The notes beneath the pieces were generated by a model. The model saw only the letters and a list, made by a program, of their open reading frames with translations, searched no databases and was not told the origin of the DNA. A stretch of 64,000 nucleotides of DNA, taken from NCBI GenBank assembly GCA_050180705.1, contig JBFXDX010000004.1, positions 186,001 through 250,000 on the forward strand, read 5' to 3'. This DNA is from SB25 sp050180705. Its GTDB lineage: Bacteria; Bacteroidota; Bacteroidia; Bacteroidales; Tenuifilaceae. A program made the position numbers and the translations under genes. Positions within the stretch are counted from its first letter, which is position 1. Each line of letters begins with the position of its first letter. Positions 11,001 through 20,115 of the stretch are shown in pieces.

Positions 11001-11498
11001 ATTCCCATGATTGTCGCCAAGAAGCACTCCATTGGGCGATTGTTCAAAAAGAACCCTCCAAGCCTGCTCTTCCGAAAGTATCTTTTTTAGCCTAACATGA
11101 TTGGAGTTAGGATTATTATCGGAAAAAATGGATGCAAAATTCTGCTTCCGTTTTAGGTTAGTTAACTCAATAGCAAGTTTTAATTCTTTGGGAGTAAAAC
11201 TAGAACTAACAAAGTTAGACTCAGAAACAACCTCATATATATCTAAATCGTTGGAGTATTCGCCTCCGCTATAGAAAAGGAATGGCTTATCTAGAAAATT
11301 TTGAGACAGAGCAATCACTAAATCTTTTTGCTTTATATCACCAATACCTACAATTGCAACATTAAAACTAGGTAACTCTATATCACCTGTTAGATTTTCG
11401 ATTATGATACAAGAATAGCCTATTTCTTCGAGTTCTTTGCAAAATACAGAAACAGGTAAAATCTCATTTGTAAATAACAACGCTACTTTAGATGCCAT
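8040..11498 (-). CDS. Multi-PAS hybrid sensor histidine kinase with receiver domain
   Basis: A 1152-residue soluble hybrid kinase with no clear membrane helix. The N-terminal ~120 residues look like a degenerate receiver. About five PAS domains follow (near residues 145, 270, 390, 510 and 640), with repeated pairs such as EILGYTPQELL, KMFGYTKDEIVG and QIYGYSQSEIIG. The transmitter has the H-box FLSNMSHEIRSPMNAVLGF, N-box TNLLSNAIKF and G-boxes DTGIGI and GSGLGLAI. The C-terminal receiver holds VEDTKD, the phosphoacceptor in LLDIRLPDSDG and a Lys in DYITKPLD. Ligands are unknown; several PAS domains point to redox or small-molecule sensing. It converges on pdxH with a 12-base overlap. Confidence 0.93.
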   Translation of the reverse strand: MASKVALLFTNEILPVSVFCKELEEIGYSCIIIENLTGDIELPSFNVAIVGIGDIKQKDLVIALSQNFLDKPFLFYSGGEYSNDLDIYEVVSESNFVSSSFTPKELKLAIELTNLKRKQNFASIFSDNNPNSNHVRLKKILSEEQAWRVLFEQSPNGVLLGDNHGNIVYTNRAAGEILGYTPQELLKMRFHDLASQDEAVQVDINIRRILEGETLLTEVCNFKKDGSKQYVQLHETRVIFPDGNFGIMVVSTDISRAKQAEEALVESMEKYQILVERSNDGIMYIKNGVIIYGNPRVLEMIAVSCEEFIGKLFSTFIHSSDREHILERYNRRSKGFSEPSIYETLLISPTKGLIYVEFNVNQAHLHEDIITIVFIRDISKRKEIEKAIRESEESYRGLFDNSSEAICILDSSGVFLDVNRSGQKMFGYTKDEIVGMTTDEIAVKDLNDISLIRRKIKQAYQGHNQILEFWGTKKNGQVIPNEIFLSKGNYFGLQVVTAMARDISERKNAEAILKESEEKFRAMIMAIPDQLFRITREGRLLDFAPSEQVFYPELSVDKIGNFLGDYLPKEAFTKFTAAIELCRELNSLQTFEHKIEVDGKTYFYESRIISVGNESYLVLQRDVTQQKKIEEDVRMLAQAIMNANDSISITDLDNNIIFVNPAFTQIYGYSQSEIIGKNTTILKPLDSDRALDYQIMIETMQSGWKGELINVKKDGSVFPIGLSTSSVFDEFGCPIAMVGIANDITERKKTEQELIRAKEKAEESDKLKTAFLSNMSHEIRSPMNAVLGFIQLLKEEEHLTETGKQYIDLIQNSGNQLLSLIEDIIDISKIQSNQLRISKSPFDLNQCMEELFTIFSSQLKFKSEVKAMLFPPELANTSPFIIYSDPLRIKQIVTNLLSNAIKFTPSGSIKFGYTLIIDDDSSLIKFFVKDTGIGISSEKLNLIFERFRQADDSYSRVYGGSGLGLAISKGLVELLGGHIWADSQINEGAEFYFTIPYVVDEFNDEDKQMFSTSVQINGELLLTGKTILIVEDTKDIRLYFERILERTGAKLIFATSAKEARKLFKQEKSIDLVLLDIRLPDSDGYNLALEFKRVKPNMPIIAQTAYALQSELNKSIASGCDDYITKPLDSEALYGKIHRLLNNNPSSIISGS

Positions 11499-11560
11499 CC
11501 CCTAAGCGGTTAAGGCAGGTAATTTATAATTTTTTTTTCAGATTGATATTATTAAAACAA

Positions 11561-11587
11561 AAAACCCTATGGTTATCATAGGGTTTT
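11561..11587 (-). terminator. Rho-independent terminator of the glutamine synthetase gene
   Basis: Perfect 11-bp inverted repeat AAAACCCTATG / CATAGGGTTTT with a 5-base loop, directly downstream of the glutamine synthetase stop on the minus strand. The flanking A/T runs give the U-tract. Confidence 0.85.
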
Positions 11588-11605
11588 TACATATATAGTT
11601 TTCTG

Positions 11606-13111
11606 CTATCCTATTTGCAAATACTGATCTACCAGTTTCTTTATTTCTTCGGTTTTCCCATAAATTTTTTCGCTCAAACCCTTATCGTTATACGATTTGA
11701 GTTTTGCTATTTTCGAGTCAATCATTCCTTTTGGGAAAATACCATCGGCTTCGAATATGGCTCTTTTTTTCTCTAGGATTTCAGCCGACTCATAACAAGA
11801 TGCAGGCAACTGTTTTAGCATTGCTAATTTGTCCTTAAACTCCGAACTGAAAATGTTCACGTTGGCGTATAATCTGTCGGCCATTTCCAACGAATCGAAA
11901 CGACGAAGTCCATTAAGAGAGGTAATAATAAGTCCTGCAATAGTTAAATAGGGATCTGCAGAGCCGTCTGCAACTCTAAACTCATAGGTTTGCTTACTCA
12001 TTCTAGGTGGTTGACAACTGCAATCGGCTGGGTTTGCATCAGCAATCATATTCTGAGCGCCAGTCCATCCTAAAGGAACACGAATCACCACAGAACGATT
12101 ACGATCGCCCCAACAAATGTAGGTTGGTGCTTCCTGGTGTGGTACTAAACGGAGATATGATACGGGTATTGTATTGCCAAAAGCAGTAAGTGCATCGGCT
12201 GAATCTAAAACGCCCGCAATCATTTTACGCGCAATGTCACTTAACTTTCCATTTTCAACCGTAAGGTTATTGCCATCTTTTTCAACCATCATATGAAAAT
12301 GCAGGCCACTTCCAGCTTTTCCCACGGTGATCTTGGGCGCAAAACTTATATCAACGCCATAACGATAGCCCAGCATACGAACCACCCATTTTGCAATAAC
12401 CAATTGATCTGCGGCATCCTCCGCTGGCATGGGGAGAAATTCAATTTCGTGTTGCTCGTAAAGTTTATCCTCGGTCATAAAACACCCAACCTCGGAGTGA
12501 CCGTATTTTATTTTACCACCAGCTTTTGCAATGTAAACTAAAGCCTCGCGACGAAGATTTTCCCATTTAGAGAACGGTTCCGACGAATGATATCCTTTTT
12601 GATCGATTCCTGGATAAAAATCTTCTCGCTCGCTAATTACGTAGTACTCCAATTCGGCAAGAGCCTTAAATGTAAACCCTGTCTCATGTCGGAACAATTC
12701 GTGTGCTTTGCGCAATACATTCTCAGGCGCACTTTCTAGTGGTTTTCCTGTATTGTCATAAAACGAGCAAAGAATATCCACGGTAGGAACCTCAGCAAAT
12801 GGATTTACAAATGCAGTCCGGTAACGAGGAATTACGTATAGGTCGCTACTACCTGCTTCGATAAACGAAAATAAACTGCTACCATCCACACGCTCTCCTG
12901 CAGATAAGATAGAATCCAAATGCTCCTTCGAACTTATGACAAAATTCAAGGTCTTAAGTTTTCCATCTTCTGCTACGTAGCGGAAATTAACCATTTCAAT
13001 ATCATTTTCTTCACAAAAGCGAATAATATCAGCCTTAGTGAATTCTGCCGATGGCTTTTTAAGAAAACGAACCAACTCGTTGGGGTTCATCAATATTTCG
13101 GAATCGTTCAT
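11606..13111 (-). CDS. glnA: Glutamine synthetase, type I-like
   Basis: A 501-residue glutamine synthetase that condenses glutamate and ammonia with ATP. The beta-grasp N-domain (about 30-115) is followed by the catalytic domain: the metal-binding ELEYYVISE, HEIEFLP, GSGLHFHMM (glutamate and metal site), RLVPHQEAPTYICWG, RNRSVVIRVP and the EFRVADGSADPYL segment. This arrangement is that of the GSI / GSI-like group common in Bacteroidales, which often carry more than one synthetase, so this may be a paralogue rather than the main GlnA. It stands alone: valS lies upstream with its own terminator, and a strong hairpin follows the gene. Confidence 0.9.
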   Translation of the reverse strand: MNDSEILMNPNELVRFLKKPSAEFTKADIIRFCEENDIEMVNFRYVAEDGKLKTLNFVISSKEHLDSILSAGERVDGSSLFSFIEAGSSDLYVIPRYRTAFVNPFAEVPTVDILCSFYDNTGKPLESAPENVLRKAHELFRHETGFTFKALAELEYYVISEREDFYPGIDQKGYHSSEPFSKWENLRREALVYIAKAGGKIKYGHSEVGCFMTEDKLYEQHEIEFLPMPAEDAADQLVIAKWVVRMLGYRYGVDISFAPKITVGKAGSGLHFHMMVEKDGNNLTVENGKLSDIARKMIAGVLDSADALTAFGNTIPVSYLRLVPHQEAPTYICWGDRNRSVVIRVPLGWTGAQNMIADANPADCSCQPPRMSKQTYEFRVADGSADPYLTIAGLIITSLNGLRRFDSLEMADRLYANVNIFSSEFKDKLAMLKQLPASCYESAEILEKKRAIFEADGIFPKGMIDSKIAKLKSYNDKGLSEKIYGKTEEIKKLVDQYLQIG

Positions 13112-13258
13112 TTGCTCCCGTTTTTAATTTTTACTTTTGCCAAAACTACTAAATGTTAGATATTTATTTCTTTGGGAGTTAATGTTTAGTAACATCATTT
13201 TATAACACGAATTCAAGTTGTAGAATAATCTACCAAAATCGATATCTTATATAGAAAA

Positions 13259-13288
13259 ATAGCCCTTGATGAGTTCATCAAGGGCTAT
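13259..13288 (-). terminator. Rho-independent terminator of valS
   Basis: Inverted repeat ATAGCCCTTGAT (13259-13270) and ATCAAGGGCTAT (13277-13288) around a 6-base loop. On the minus strand it is followed by a T-run. It lies 18 bases past the valS stop. Confidence 0.85.
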
Positions 13289-13305
13289 ACCGAATTTTAT
13301 TTCAA

Positions 13306-15942
13306 CTACTTAAGCGAAGCGATTCTTTCCTCTAATGTTTGGATTTTTGCCAATGCATCGGCCTGCTTTTTCTTCTCTAAATCAACCACATTAGCAGGAG
13401 CACCATTTACAAATCGTTCATTATTCAGCTTCTTCATCACACTTTCCAAAAAGCCTTTAGTATAGTTAAGTTCCTCTATAAGTTTAGCCTTTTCCTCTTC
13501 AGCATCGACCAATCCTTCGAGAGGAACATACACCTCTAAAGTACCAACCATAAACGATGCAGCACCACCAATCTTATCATTTACATAAACAAGATTATCC
13601 AAACCTGCAAGTTTAACAATTATGGCCTCGTTACCGCTTTCAAATGTTTCGGCAGAACGGATAGATGTAGATAACGACTGTTTAATAGCAATATTCTTCT
13701 CCTGACGAATTGTTCTCACACCTGCAATTATTGATTTTACCCTATCGAATTGATCGAGAACCTCAATATTGTAACCATTAGATTTTGGCATTAAACTAAC
13801 CATAATGCTCTCTCCATCGTTACGCTCGCGCAAATGTTGCCACAGTTCCTCGGTAATAAATGGCATGTAGGGATGAAGCAACGAAAGCATTTTTTCGAAT
13901 ATATCGAGTGTAGCCTTGTATGTTTTTCCATCAATTGGTTGCCCGTATGCAGGCTTAATAATCTCTAGGTACCAAGACGAAAATTCATCCCAGAACAACT
14001 TATAAAGATTCATCAATGCCTCAGAAATACGATACTTCTCAAAATCATCATCGGCCTGCTCGATAGCCTTGTTCAACTGATTATTGAACCACTCGATACC
14101 TGCTTTAGCAGCCGCTGGTTGTTGTGCATTTTCATCAACCTGCCATCCTTTCACTAAACGAAAAGCATTCCAAACCTTGTTGCAGAAGTTTCTACCCTGT
14201 TCAGTTAATGCCTCATCAAAAAGAAGGTCATTCCCAGCCGGAGAGCATAGCAACATACCAACCCTTACACCATCGGCTCCATACTTAGCAATAAGATCGA
14301 GCGGATCGGGAGAGTTTCCTAATTGCTTACTCATCTTACGATGCAAATGGTCGCGAACAATACCTGTAAGGTAAACGTTGCGGAAAGGCTTATCGCCCAT
14401 ATACTCGTAACCCGCAATAATCATACGAGCTACCCAGAAGAAAAGAATTTCGGGAGCTGTAATTAAATCGTTGGTAGGGTAATAATACTTTATATCTTGA
14501 TTTTCGGGTTCAAGAATTCCGTTGAAAACAGAAATTGGCCATAACCAAGAACTAAACCAAGTATCAAGAACATCATCATCCTGACGTAAGTCTGAAATGG
14601 TGAGATTGGCATTTCCACACTCCTTCTTGGCTAACTCCAAAGCCTCAGCCTCATTGTTTGCAACTATGTAACCTCCTTCGGGTAAATACCATGCAGGAAT
14701 ACGATGCCCCCACCATAGTTGACGCGAAAGACACCAATCCTTTACGTTCTCCATCCAGTGGCGATAAGTATTTACAAACTTTGGTGGATATAGCTCAATA
14801 TCTCCATTAATAACAGAGTCTAAAGCAGGTTGAGCAAGGTCTTTCATACGAAGAAACCACTGCATCGATAGCTTTGGCTCGATTACTGCATCGGTACGCT
14901 CGCTGAAACCAACCTTATTAACATAGTCCTCAATCTTATCCAAATTTCCCGACTTTTCAAGGTCTCCAACAATAACCTTGCGAACCTCGAATCGATCCAT
15001 GCCTATGTATAATTGGGCTGCTGCGCTCAAAGTACCATTGTCATTGAAAATATCAATTGATTGAAGTCTATGCTTCTCGCCAAGCATGTAATCGTTGATG
15101 TCGTGCGCAGGAGTTACCTTAAGTGCTCCTGTACCAAACTCCATATCTACATACTCATCATAAATAATTGGCACATTTCTATTGATAAGCGGCACTATTA
15201 CCTTTTTCCCTTTTAGGCTTGTATATCGAGGATCGTTAGGATTTACGCAAACAGCAGTATCTCCTAAAATTGTCTCGGGACGAGTTGTTGCGATGGTTAC
15301 AAAGCCATCTTCGCCCTCAATTTTATACTTTAAGTAATAAATCTTACTCTGAACCTCGCGGTATATAACCTCCTCGTCCGAAACGGCAGTTTTAGCCTGT
15401 GGATCCCAGTTTACCATTCGAACACCTCGGTAGATATAACCTTTTTTGTATAAATCAACAAAAACATGAATAACACTTGCCGAAAGGGTTTCGTCCATTG
15501 TAAAACTGGTTCTATCCCAATCGCACGATGCACCTAATTTCTTAAGTTGTTCCAAAATAATTCCGCCATGCTTTTCCTTCCACTCCCAAGCATGCTTCAA
15601 GAATTCATCTCTGCTCAATGTTGACTTATCAATACCCTCTAACTTTAGCTTGTTTACAACCTTAGCCTCAGTAGCAATCGACGCATGATCCGTTCCAGGA
15701 ACCCAGCAAGCATTCTTTCCCTTCATTCTAGCCCTGCGGACCAATACATCCTGCAATGTATTGTTCAACATATGTCCCATATGTAACACTCCGGTTACAT
15801 TTGGTGGTGGAATCACAATACAGTATGGCTCGCGATTATCGGGAGTAGAGTGGAAGAAACCCTTATCCATCCAGTATTTATACCACTTATCCTCAACCTC
15901 AACAGGGTTGTACTTTGCAGAAAGTTCCTTTAAGTTATCCAT
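13306..15942 (-). CDS. valS: Valine--tRNA ligase
   Basis: An 878-residue class I aminoacyl-tRNA synthetase charging tRNA-Val. It has the HIGH motif in NVTGVLHMGHML, the editing domain with TTRPETILGDTAV, DWCLSRQLWWGHRIPAW, the KMSKS motif as KMSKQLGNSPDP, and a C-terminal coiled-coil arm (about 800-878) typical of ValRS. The frame is open to 15969 but ATG at 15942 gives the usual N-terminus (MDNLKELSAKYNP). Single gene with its own terminator. Confidence 0.97.
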   Translation of the reverse strand: MDNLKELSAKYNPVEVEDKWYKYWMDKGFFHSTPDNREPYCIVIPPPNVTGVLHMGHMLNNTLQDVLVRRARMKGKNACWVPGTDHASIATEAKVVNKLKLEGIDKSTLSRDEFLKHAWEWKEKHGGIILEQLKKLGASCDWDRTSFTMDETLSASVIHVFVDLYKKGYIYRGVRMVNWDPQAKTAVSDEEVIYREVQSKIYYLKYKIEGEDGFVTIATTRPETILGDTAVCVNPNDPRYTSLKGKKVIVPLINRNVPIIYDEYVDMEFGTGALKVTPAHDINDYMLGEKHRLQSIDIFNDNGTLSAAAQLYIGMDRFEVRKVIVGDLEKSGNLDKIEDYVNKVGFSERTDAVIEPKLSMQWFLRMKDLAQPALDSVINGDIELYPPKFVNTYRHWMENVKDWCLSRQLWWGHRIPAWYLPEGGYIVANNEAEALELAKKECGNANLTISDLRQDDDVLDTWFSSWLWPISVFNGILEPENQDIKYYYPTNDLITAPEILFFWVARMIIAGYEYMGDKPFRNVYLTGIVRDHLHRKMSKQLGNSPDPLDLIAKYGADGVRVGMLLCSPAGNDLLFDEALTEQGRNFCNKVWNAFRLVKGWQVDENAQQPAAAKAGIEWFNNQLNKAIEQADDDFEKYRISEALMNLYKLFWDEFSSWYLEIIKPAYGQPIDGKTYKATLDIFEKMLSLLHPYMPFITEELWQHLRERNDGESIMVSLMPKSNGYNIEVLDQFDRVKSIIAGVRTIRQEKNIAIKQSLSTSIRSAETFESGNEAIIVKLAGLDNLVYVNDKIGGAASFMVGTLEVYVPLEGLVDAEEEKAKLIEELNYTKGFLESVMKKLNNERFVNGAPANVVDLEKKKQADALAKIQTLEERIASLK

Positions 15943-16065
15943 TGTCTTTAATAAAAAATCAAAACGCAAAAATAATAAAATCTTAAATGCTAATAGATAA
16001 AAGATGAGTTTGTTGGATTAATTCACTCGAATTGCCTATTATCATCGATACGGATTAATAAAGAA

Positions 16066-16091
16066 AAAGGCCACTTTTCAAAGTAGCCTTT
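16066..16091 (-). terminator. Terminator downstream of the coiled-coil protein gene
   Basis: Imperfect hairpin: AAAGGC pairs with GCCTTT and ACTTT with AAAGT, one C-A mismatch and a 2-base loop, followed by T-rich sequence on the minus strand. It lies 22 bases past the stop of the gene at 16113. Confidence 0.6.
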
Positions 16092-16112
16092 CAGATAATA
16101 AATAACGTTTAT

Positions 16113-16646
16113 CTATTTGCTTGCTTTTTGTAAAGTCTTTTCAGCTTCCTTCAATGCTTTTTCGGCTTCTTTTTTACCATCCTTGGCTTTCTTCATATTC
16201 TCCTCACCCTTTTTAATCATTTTTTGACCATTTTCATAATTCTTAAGAGCCGCTTTGTACTTAACATTCCAAGCCTTGAAGTCTTCCTTAAATTTTGTCT
16301 CAACATTTTTAATGTCGGCTTTTGCTGCTGTTACCTCTTCTTTATCTTTCGATCGCAGCTGTTTCTCTAAAGGCTTCAATTCATTGAAGTGATCCTTTTC
16401 CATTGACTTCTGCTCGCTTTCAAGTTCTTTTATTTCGGCCGATGCATCCTGCGAAATAGTTTTACCAGCCTCTATCAAACTATCAGCAGAATTAACTTTT
16501 GCCTCTGCTTTATCGAGTTTCTCCTGAGCAATCTGGACTTTGTCCTCCAGTTTTTTCAGTTTGGCATCTTCCTGAGCCATTAAGCCTTGGCTGAATAGCG
16601 CTGCCACAACAAAAAGGGCTAAATTTAGGAGTATATGTTTTCTCAT
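16113..16646 (-). CDS. Exported lysine/glutamate-rich coiled-coil protein
   Basis: A 177-residue protein. Residues 1-24 form a signal peptide ending near QGLMAQ, and the rest is almost entirely charged helix rich in Lys, Glu and Ala with heptad patterns (KKLEDKVQIAQEKLDKAEAK), so an elongated coiled coil in the periplasm or exterior is likely. I recognise no family. The gene lies downstream of the caspase-like gene but a terminator separates them, so it probably has its own promoter. Low-complexity composition makes similarity searches unreliable. Confidence 0.75.
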   Translation of the reverse strand: MRKHILLNLALFVVAALFSQGLMAQEDAKLKKLEDKVQIAQEKLDKAEAKVNSADSLIEAGKTISQDASAEIKELESEQKSMEKDHFNELKPLEKQLRSKDKEEVTAAKADIKNVETKFKEDFKAWNVKYKAALKNYENGQKMIKKGEENMKKAKDGKKEAEKALKEAEKTLQKASK

Positions 16647-16750
16647 AGTTTTGGAGTTAAATATTAATACAAGTTACGAATAAATTCGATAAAAGTAAGT
16701 AATTAAATTACGTGAAAGTGGTATTTGTGTTTCGAAAATTTAAACAAAAA

Positions 16751-16782
16751 TAAGGCTATTCCTTAAATTTAGAATAGCCTTA
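16751..16782 (-). terminator. Terminator of the caspase-like gene
   Basis: Perfect 11-bp inverted repeat TAAGGCTATTC / GAATAGCCTTA with a 10-base AT-rich loop, 18 bases past the stop on the minus strand; T-rich sequence follows. Confidence 0.75.
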
Positions 16783-16799
16783 CTATGAGTATACAATTT

Positions 16800-18776
16800 C
16801 TATTTCTTAACAAAGATAAAATCACCGCCTTCGTCACCGGCATCTTTTATATCTCCATATACAGGTGTTACAGGGCTACTGTTGATAACAATATCCTTAA
16901 TACTGCCAAATATCTCCTCTGCTGTGATGTAATTCTTTGTATTATCGTTCAGTCTACCAACGAGTTGTTCTAAGAAAACACTTCTATCAGGAACTTCAGT
17001 TAAGTTTCCGCTTGTCATCGCCTTCCGGCTGGGTGCGTCGTACGCTTTCTTTACTGGACTAGACCCTTCCTCAAATGCTTTACGTCCTCTAAAAATACTT
17101 CCTCCAAAGCAAGCATCGGCAATTAGTAAAGTATGTCTCGATTTTATTGCTGCCACATAATCCCTGATTTGACTATTAGCCATCCAGTTTGCTGTGCTAT
17201 TTGATTTTGAATCGGTTGGAATCCAATAGCCAAAATCGGTTTCCTTATCCCAATAACCATGGCCTGCAAAGAATATTAATAAATTATCATTTTTACCAAC
17301 CCTGCGGGTTAACCTATCGAGTTCGTTAATGATTTGTTCGCGCGTTGGATCTTTAAGGAAAATAACATTGTTAGGATCAAAAGTATAACGATCGACAAGC
17401 ACTTTGTAAAGTTTTGTTGCATCACTAATTGGGTTGTCTAAATCTGGGATATTACCATCGGTATAATCGTTTGCTCCCATAATTAATGCATAGAACTTTG
17501 GAGGCGATTTTTGCTGATCAAAAACAAGATCAAGTTCCTCTGTATCGCCTTTTGCAACTTTGCCCGATGCTGATTTGCGGAGTACAAAGAATTTTTTCTC
17601 AACACTATTCTGGCGTAAATCAACAGCACGTATTATAATTTCGTTTTTACCAACTGACAATGGCACATTAGCCTCAAATAACCCATTGCTTCCAATTGTT
17701 GCTTCAACACCATTAACAACAACCTCATAAATTCCACTCTCATCGGTAACCGTTCCCTTAATAACCATACTCTCATCGGTTGTAGCATATTCTTCACCGC
17801 TCTCAAGCGAACGCAAGCGCTTGTTATCCATTCCAATTAACGATTGAGCATATGGTCTACCACGAGTCGATTCTTTTCCAACCAATGGTACATTCGATGG
17901 TTGAGTAAGTGCAATTACAGGAGGATTTGTATCAAGAACCTCTGCCTTCTTAATAGTAAAATGCTGTACATCGGATACCAATTCGAAAGCCTTTGTTTTT
18001 TCAACTTTCATGCTAGTGGTCTTCTCCGAAGAAATAGGAAGATCGCGGAATTGAAGTTTTCCAATTTTTAAATCAATACCATATGTTTCGTCGGTAATAA
18101 GTTCTATCCCTAAATCTAGACGCATTGCACGATCTAAATCAGCAGGAATTCTTTCGAAGATAAATGAAGCATTTACTGTTTCTCCTTGCTTTATAGTACG
18201 CTGTGGAGTAGAGTATCGTTCGTTTCCTTCTACCTCAGCAATTTTTCCTTTTTGTGCATCGAACTTACGTTTCTTGAAATCGGTTATAGTAATTAAACCG
18301 TTAATCATTTTAAGATCGCGAGTTGGCCCATTATTGGTAATAGACAGCAGCAATTCTATTTTTCCATCGGCTGTACGATGAAAACTTTCAAGCTGAAATA
18401 CTACCTGACGAAAATCGTCCTGAATAGGAATTGATGACTTTGTATTGGCACTCAACTTAAATAGCACATCGCTATCCAGTTCCCCAAAATCCTTTAAAAC
18501 ATCCCATACAATAATTTGATTTCGGCCACCAGGGACATTCGGACCGACATTCCCTTTTACACTCTTCAAAGGTAAAAACGACTTACCGCCATCAACCGAA
18601 TAATAAGGTGTAACATTGAATTGCTGACCAATTCCTTCACCCGAAATAGCATACTCTAAGTTGATTTTTTCGCCAAGCTGTTTTGGGGTGAGTTTATTGA
18701 ACTCCTGAGAATAGCTAGCCGAACTATATAAGAAAAAGCAGGCTATTATTATCCCCAAACGGATTAATGTTTTCAT
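16800..18776 (-). CDS. Exported caspase-like (C14) peptidase
   Basis: A 658-residue exported protein. A signal peptide (about 1-23) is followed by beta-rich modules, including a part beginning with NTNPPVIALTQPS and a domain VVNGVEATIGSNGLFEANVPL of a kind seen in bacterial adhesin or glucodextranase-like modules. The C-terminal third (about 425-658) is a caspase/metacaspase fold: PKFYALIMGANDYTD, catalytic His506 in LLIFFAGHGYWD and Cys556 in TLLIADACFGG. Bacterial C14 peptidases cut after basic or acidic residues; here the target is unknown. The next gene upstream, an LPP20-like exported protein, lies 80 bases away on the same strand, so the two may form an operon. Confidence 0.88.
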   Translation of the reverse strand: MKTLIRLGIIIACFFLYSSASYSQEFNKLTPKQLGEKINLEYAISGEGIGQQFNVTPYYSVDGGKSFLPLKSVKGNVGPNVPGGRNQIIVWDVLKDFGELDSDVLFKLSANTKSSIPIQDDFRQVVFQLESFHRTADGKIELLLSITNNGPTRDLKMINGLITITDFKKRKFDAQKGKIAEVEGNERYSTPQRTIKQGETVNASFIFERIPADLDRAMRLDLGIELITDETYGIDLKIGKLQFRDLPISSEKTTSMKVEKTKAFELVSDVQHFTIKKAEVLDTNPPVIALTQPSNVPLVGKESTRGRPYAQSLIGMDNKRLRSLESGEEYATTDESMVIKGTVTDESGIYEVVVNGVEATIGSNGLFEANVPLSVGKNEIIIRAVDLRQNSVEKKFFVLRKSASGKVAKGDTEELDLVFDQQKSPPKFYALIMGANDYTDGNIPDLDNPISDATKLYKVLVDRYTFDPNNVIFLKDPTREQIINELDRLTRRVGKNDNLLIFFAGHGYWDKETDFGYWIPTDSKSNSTANWMANSQIRDYVAAIKSRHTLLIADACFGGSIFRGRKAFEEGSSPVKKAYDAPSRKAMTSGNLTEVPDRSVFLEQLVGRLNDNTKNYITAEEIFGSIKDIVINSSPVTPVYGDIKDAGDEGGDFIFVKK

Positions 18777-18855
18777 TTTTCAGGGTATTAAATAGTTTTT
18801 ACAATTTACAATATTTTATTCTTTTGTCAATTGTTATGAATGAAATTAAATGTTT

Positions 18856-19905
18856 CTACTTGATAAGCCGACTTAACTCCTCGACCTGAATATCAAGTTT
18901 CAGCGTGTCACTATCAAAATTAATGCCGTTTATATTTAGCTTAGCTGTAAAAGAAGCAATTTCGCGTGTAAGCGATGATAATTCAGAGCTATACTGTTCT
19001 CCCATATTTTTAAGTTTAACACTACTCTGCTGGCTATTTAGCGTGAGATAATTCAACAGTTGCCGTGTATATATACTCCACAGTCCGTTATAGCTAGTAA
19101 ACGCATGACGAGCAGTAGTCCAAAATGGCGATGCATAGGTATATACATACACAGGGTAATCGTTTTCGTCTCCACCAAATGCGGAGTAGGATAAGAATCG
19201 ACTACCCTTCTCTCGGTACAAGTAATGCGCCTTCTGCTGTTCACATTGATTGGGTTGACAAATGCTCATCATTTCGTACTCGGCTTGCTGCTCGAATGCA
19301 TCATCAACGCTAGCCTCAATAAAAAGGGTAGTTCCCACTGCTGTCAAATTGAAGGTATCGCTAAAGGCTGTCAAATTTGGAGTGTACTTTAGCAGAACCA
19401 TATATTCGTTGTAACGGGTAAAATGGGTATCAACCACAGCAAACATCTCGTTACTCATCATTGACGAAGCGGATATTTTAAAGTATGTGTCGAAACGCTG
19501 GCGTAAATTTGTATACCGACCAGATTCTTCAGCCGATGTGTAAATATCTCTATAGTACTGAACTTTAGCATTCGAAAATAGCAGTGCATTCGATTTTGCC
19601 CTAATAATTGCCAATTCTTTAGCCTTTGAAACTTCCATGTCTGGATCAGAAATTCCCATCGCATAGTACTCAACTCCATTTACAGGAAGCGTGAAAAACC
19701 ACGATGGTAAAGTATCTGGATAATAGCTAAGAGTTTCGACATTCTTAAATTTCCCATTATTTTTCTTTGCCGATTTTTTAGCGTTGGCTTCGTTCTCAAA
19801 GACTTTATTTAAATTTTGTTGATTTTGAGCAAGTGTTGGGTTTCCTAACAATATCAATAACGACAACGCCGTTGCTCCAATAATTATTCTGTATGGATTA
19901 TACAT
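18856..19905 (-). CDS. Exported LPP20-like protein
   Basis: A 349-residue protein with an N-terminal hydrophobic export signal (about 8-26). The region 60-180 contains PSWFFTLPVNGVEYYAMGISDP followed by a helix dense in Ala (KAKELAIIRAKSNALLF). This pattern matches LPP20-type domains of outer-membrane-associated proteins, in which a short beta hairpin leads into a helix. No lipobox cysteine is visible at the cleavage region. The second half has no recognised domain. It precedes the caspase-like gene by 80 bases and probably shares its promoter; a structural or envelope-stress role is only an inference. Confidence 0.6.
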   Translation of the reverse strand: MYNPYRIIIGATALSLLILLGNPTLAQNQQNLNKVFENEANAKKSAKKNNGKFKNVETLSYYPDTLPSWFFTLPVNGVEYYAMGISDPDMEVSKAKELAIIRAKSNALLFSNAKVQYYRDIYTSAEESGRYTNLRQRFDTYFKISASSMMSNEMFAVVDTHFTRYNEYMVLLKYTPNLTAFSDTFNLTAVGTTLFIEASVDDAFEQQAEYEMMSICQPNQCEQQKAHYLYREKGSRFLSYSAFGGDENDYPVYVYTYASPFWTTARHAFTSYNGLWSIYTRQLLNYLTLNSQQSSVKLKNMGEQYSSELSSLTREIASFTAKLNINGINFDSDTLKLDIQVEELSRLIK

Positions 19906-20115
19906 AAAACCAGTTTTTGATTATAAAGATATGCAAATAGCGTGACGATTTTGACCACTCTATTAGTTTTTTTTATGTACATCGCCATAATGTTTATGAA
20001 CTGTTCCTGAATATTGATGACTTTATATTTCAAAGCATGGTTCATAAATAATTTAATTTTAACCACTATTTTTAGGCTAATAGTAATACTTTTACTGCTA
20101 AATAACCATTCAGCA

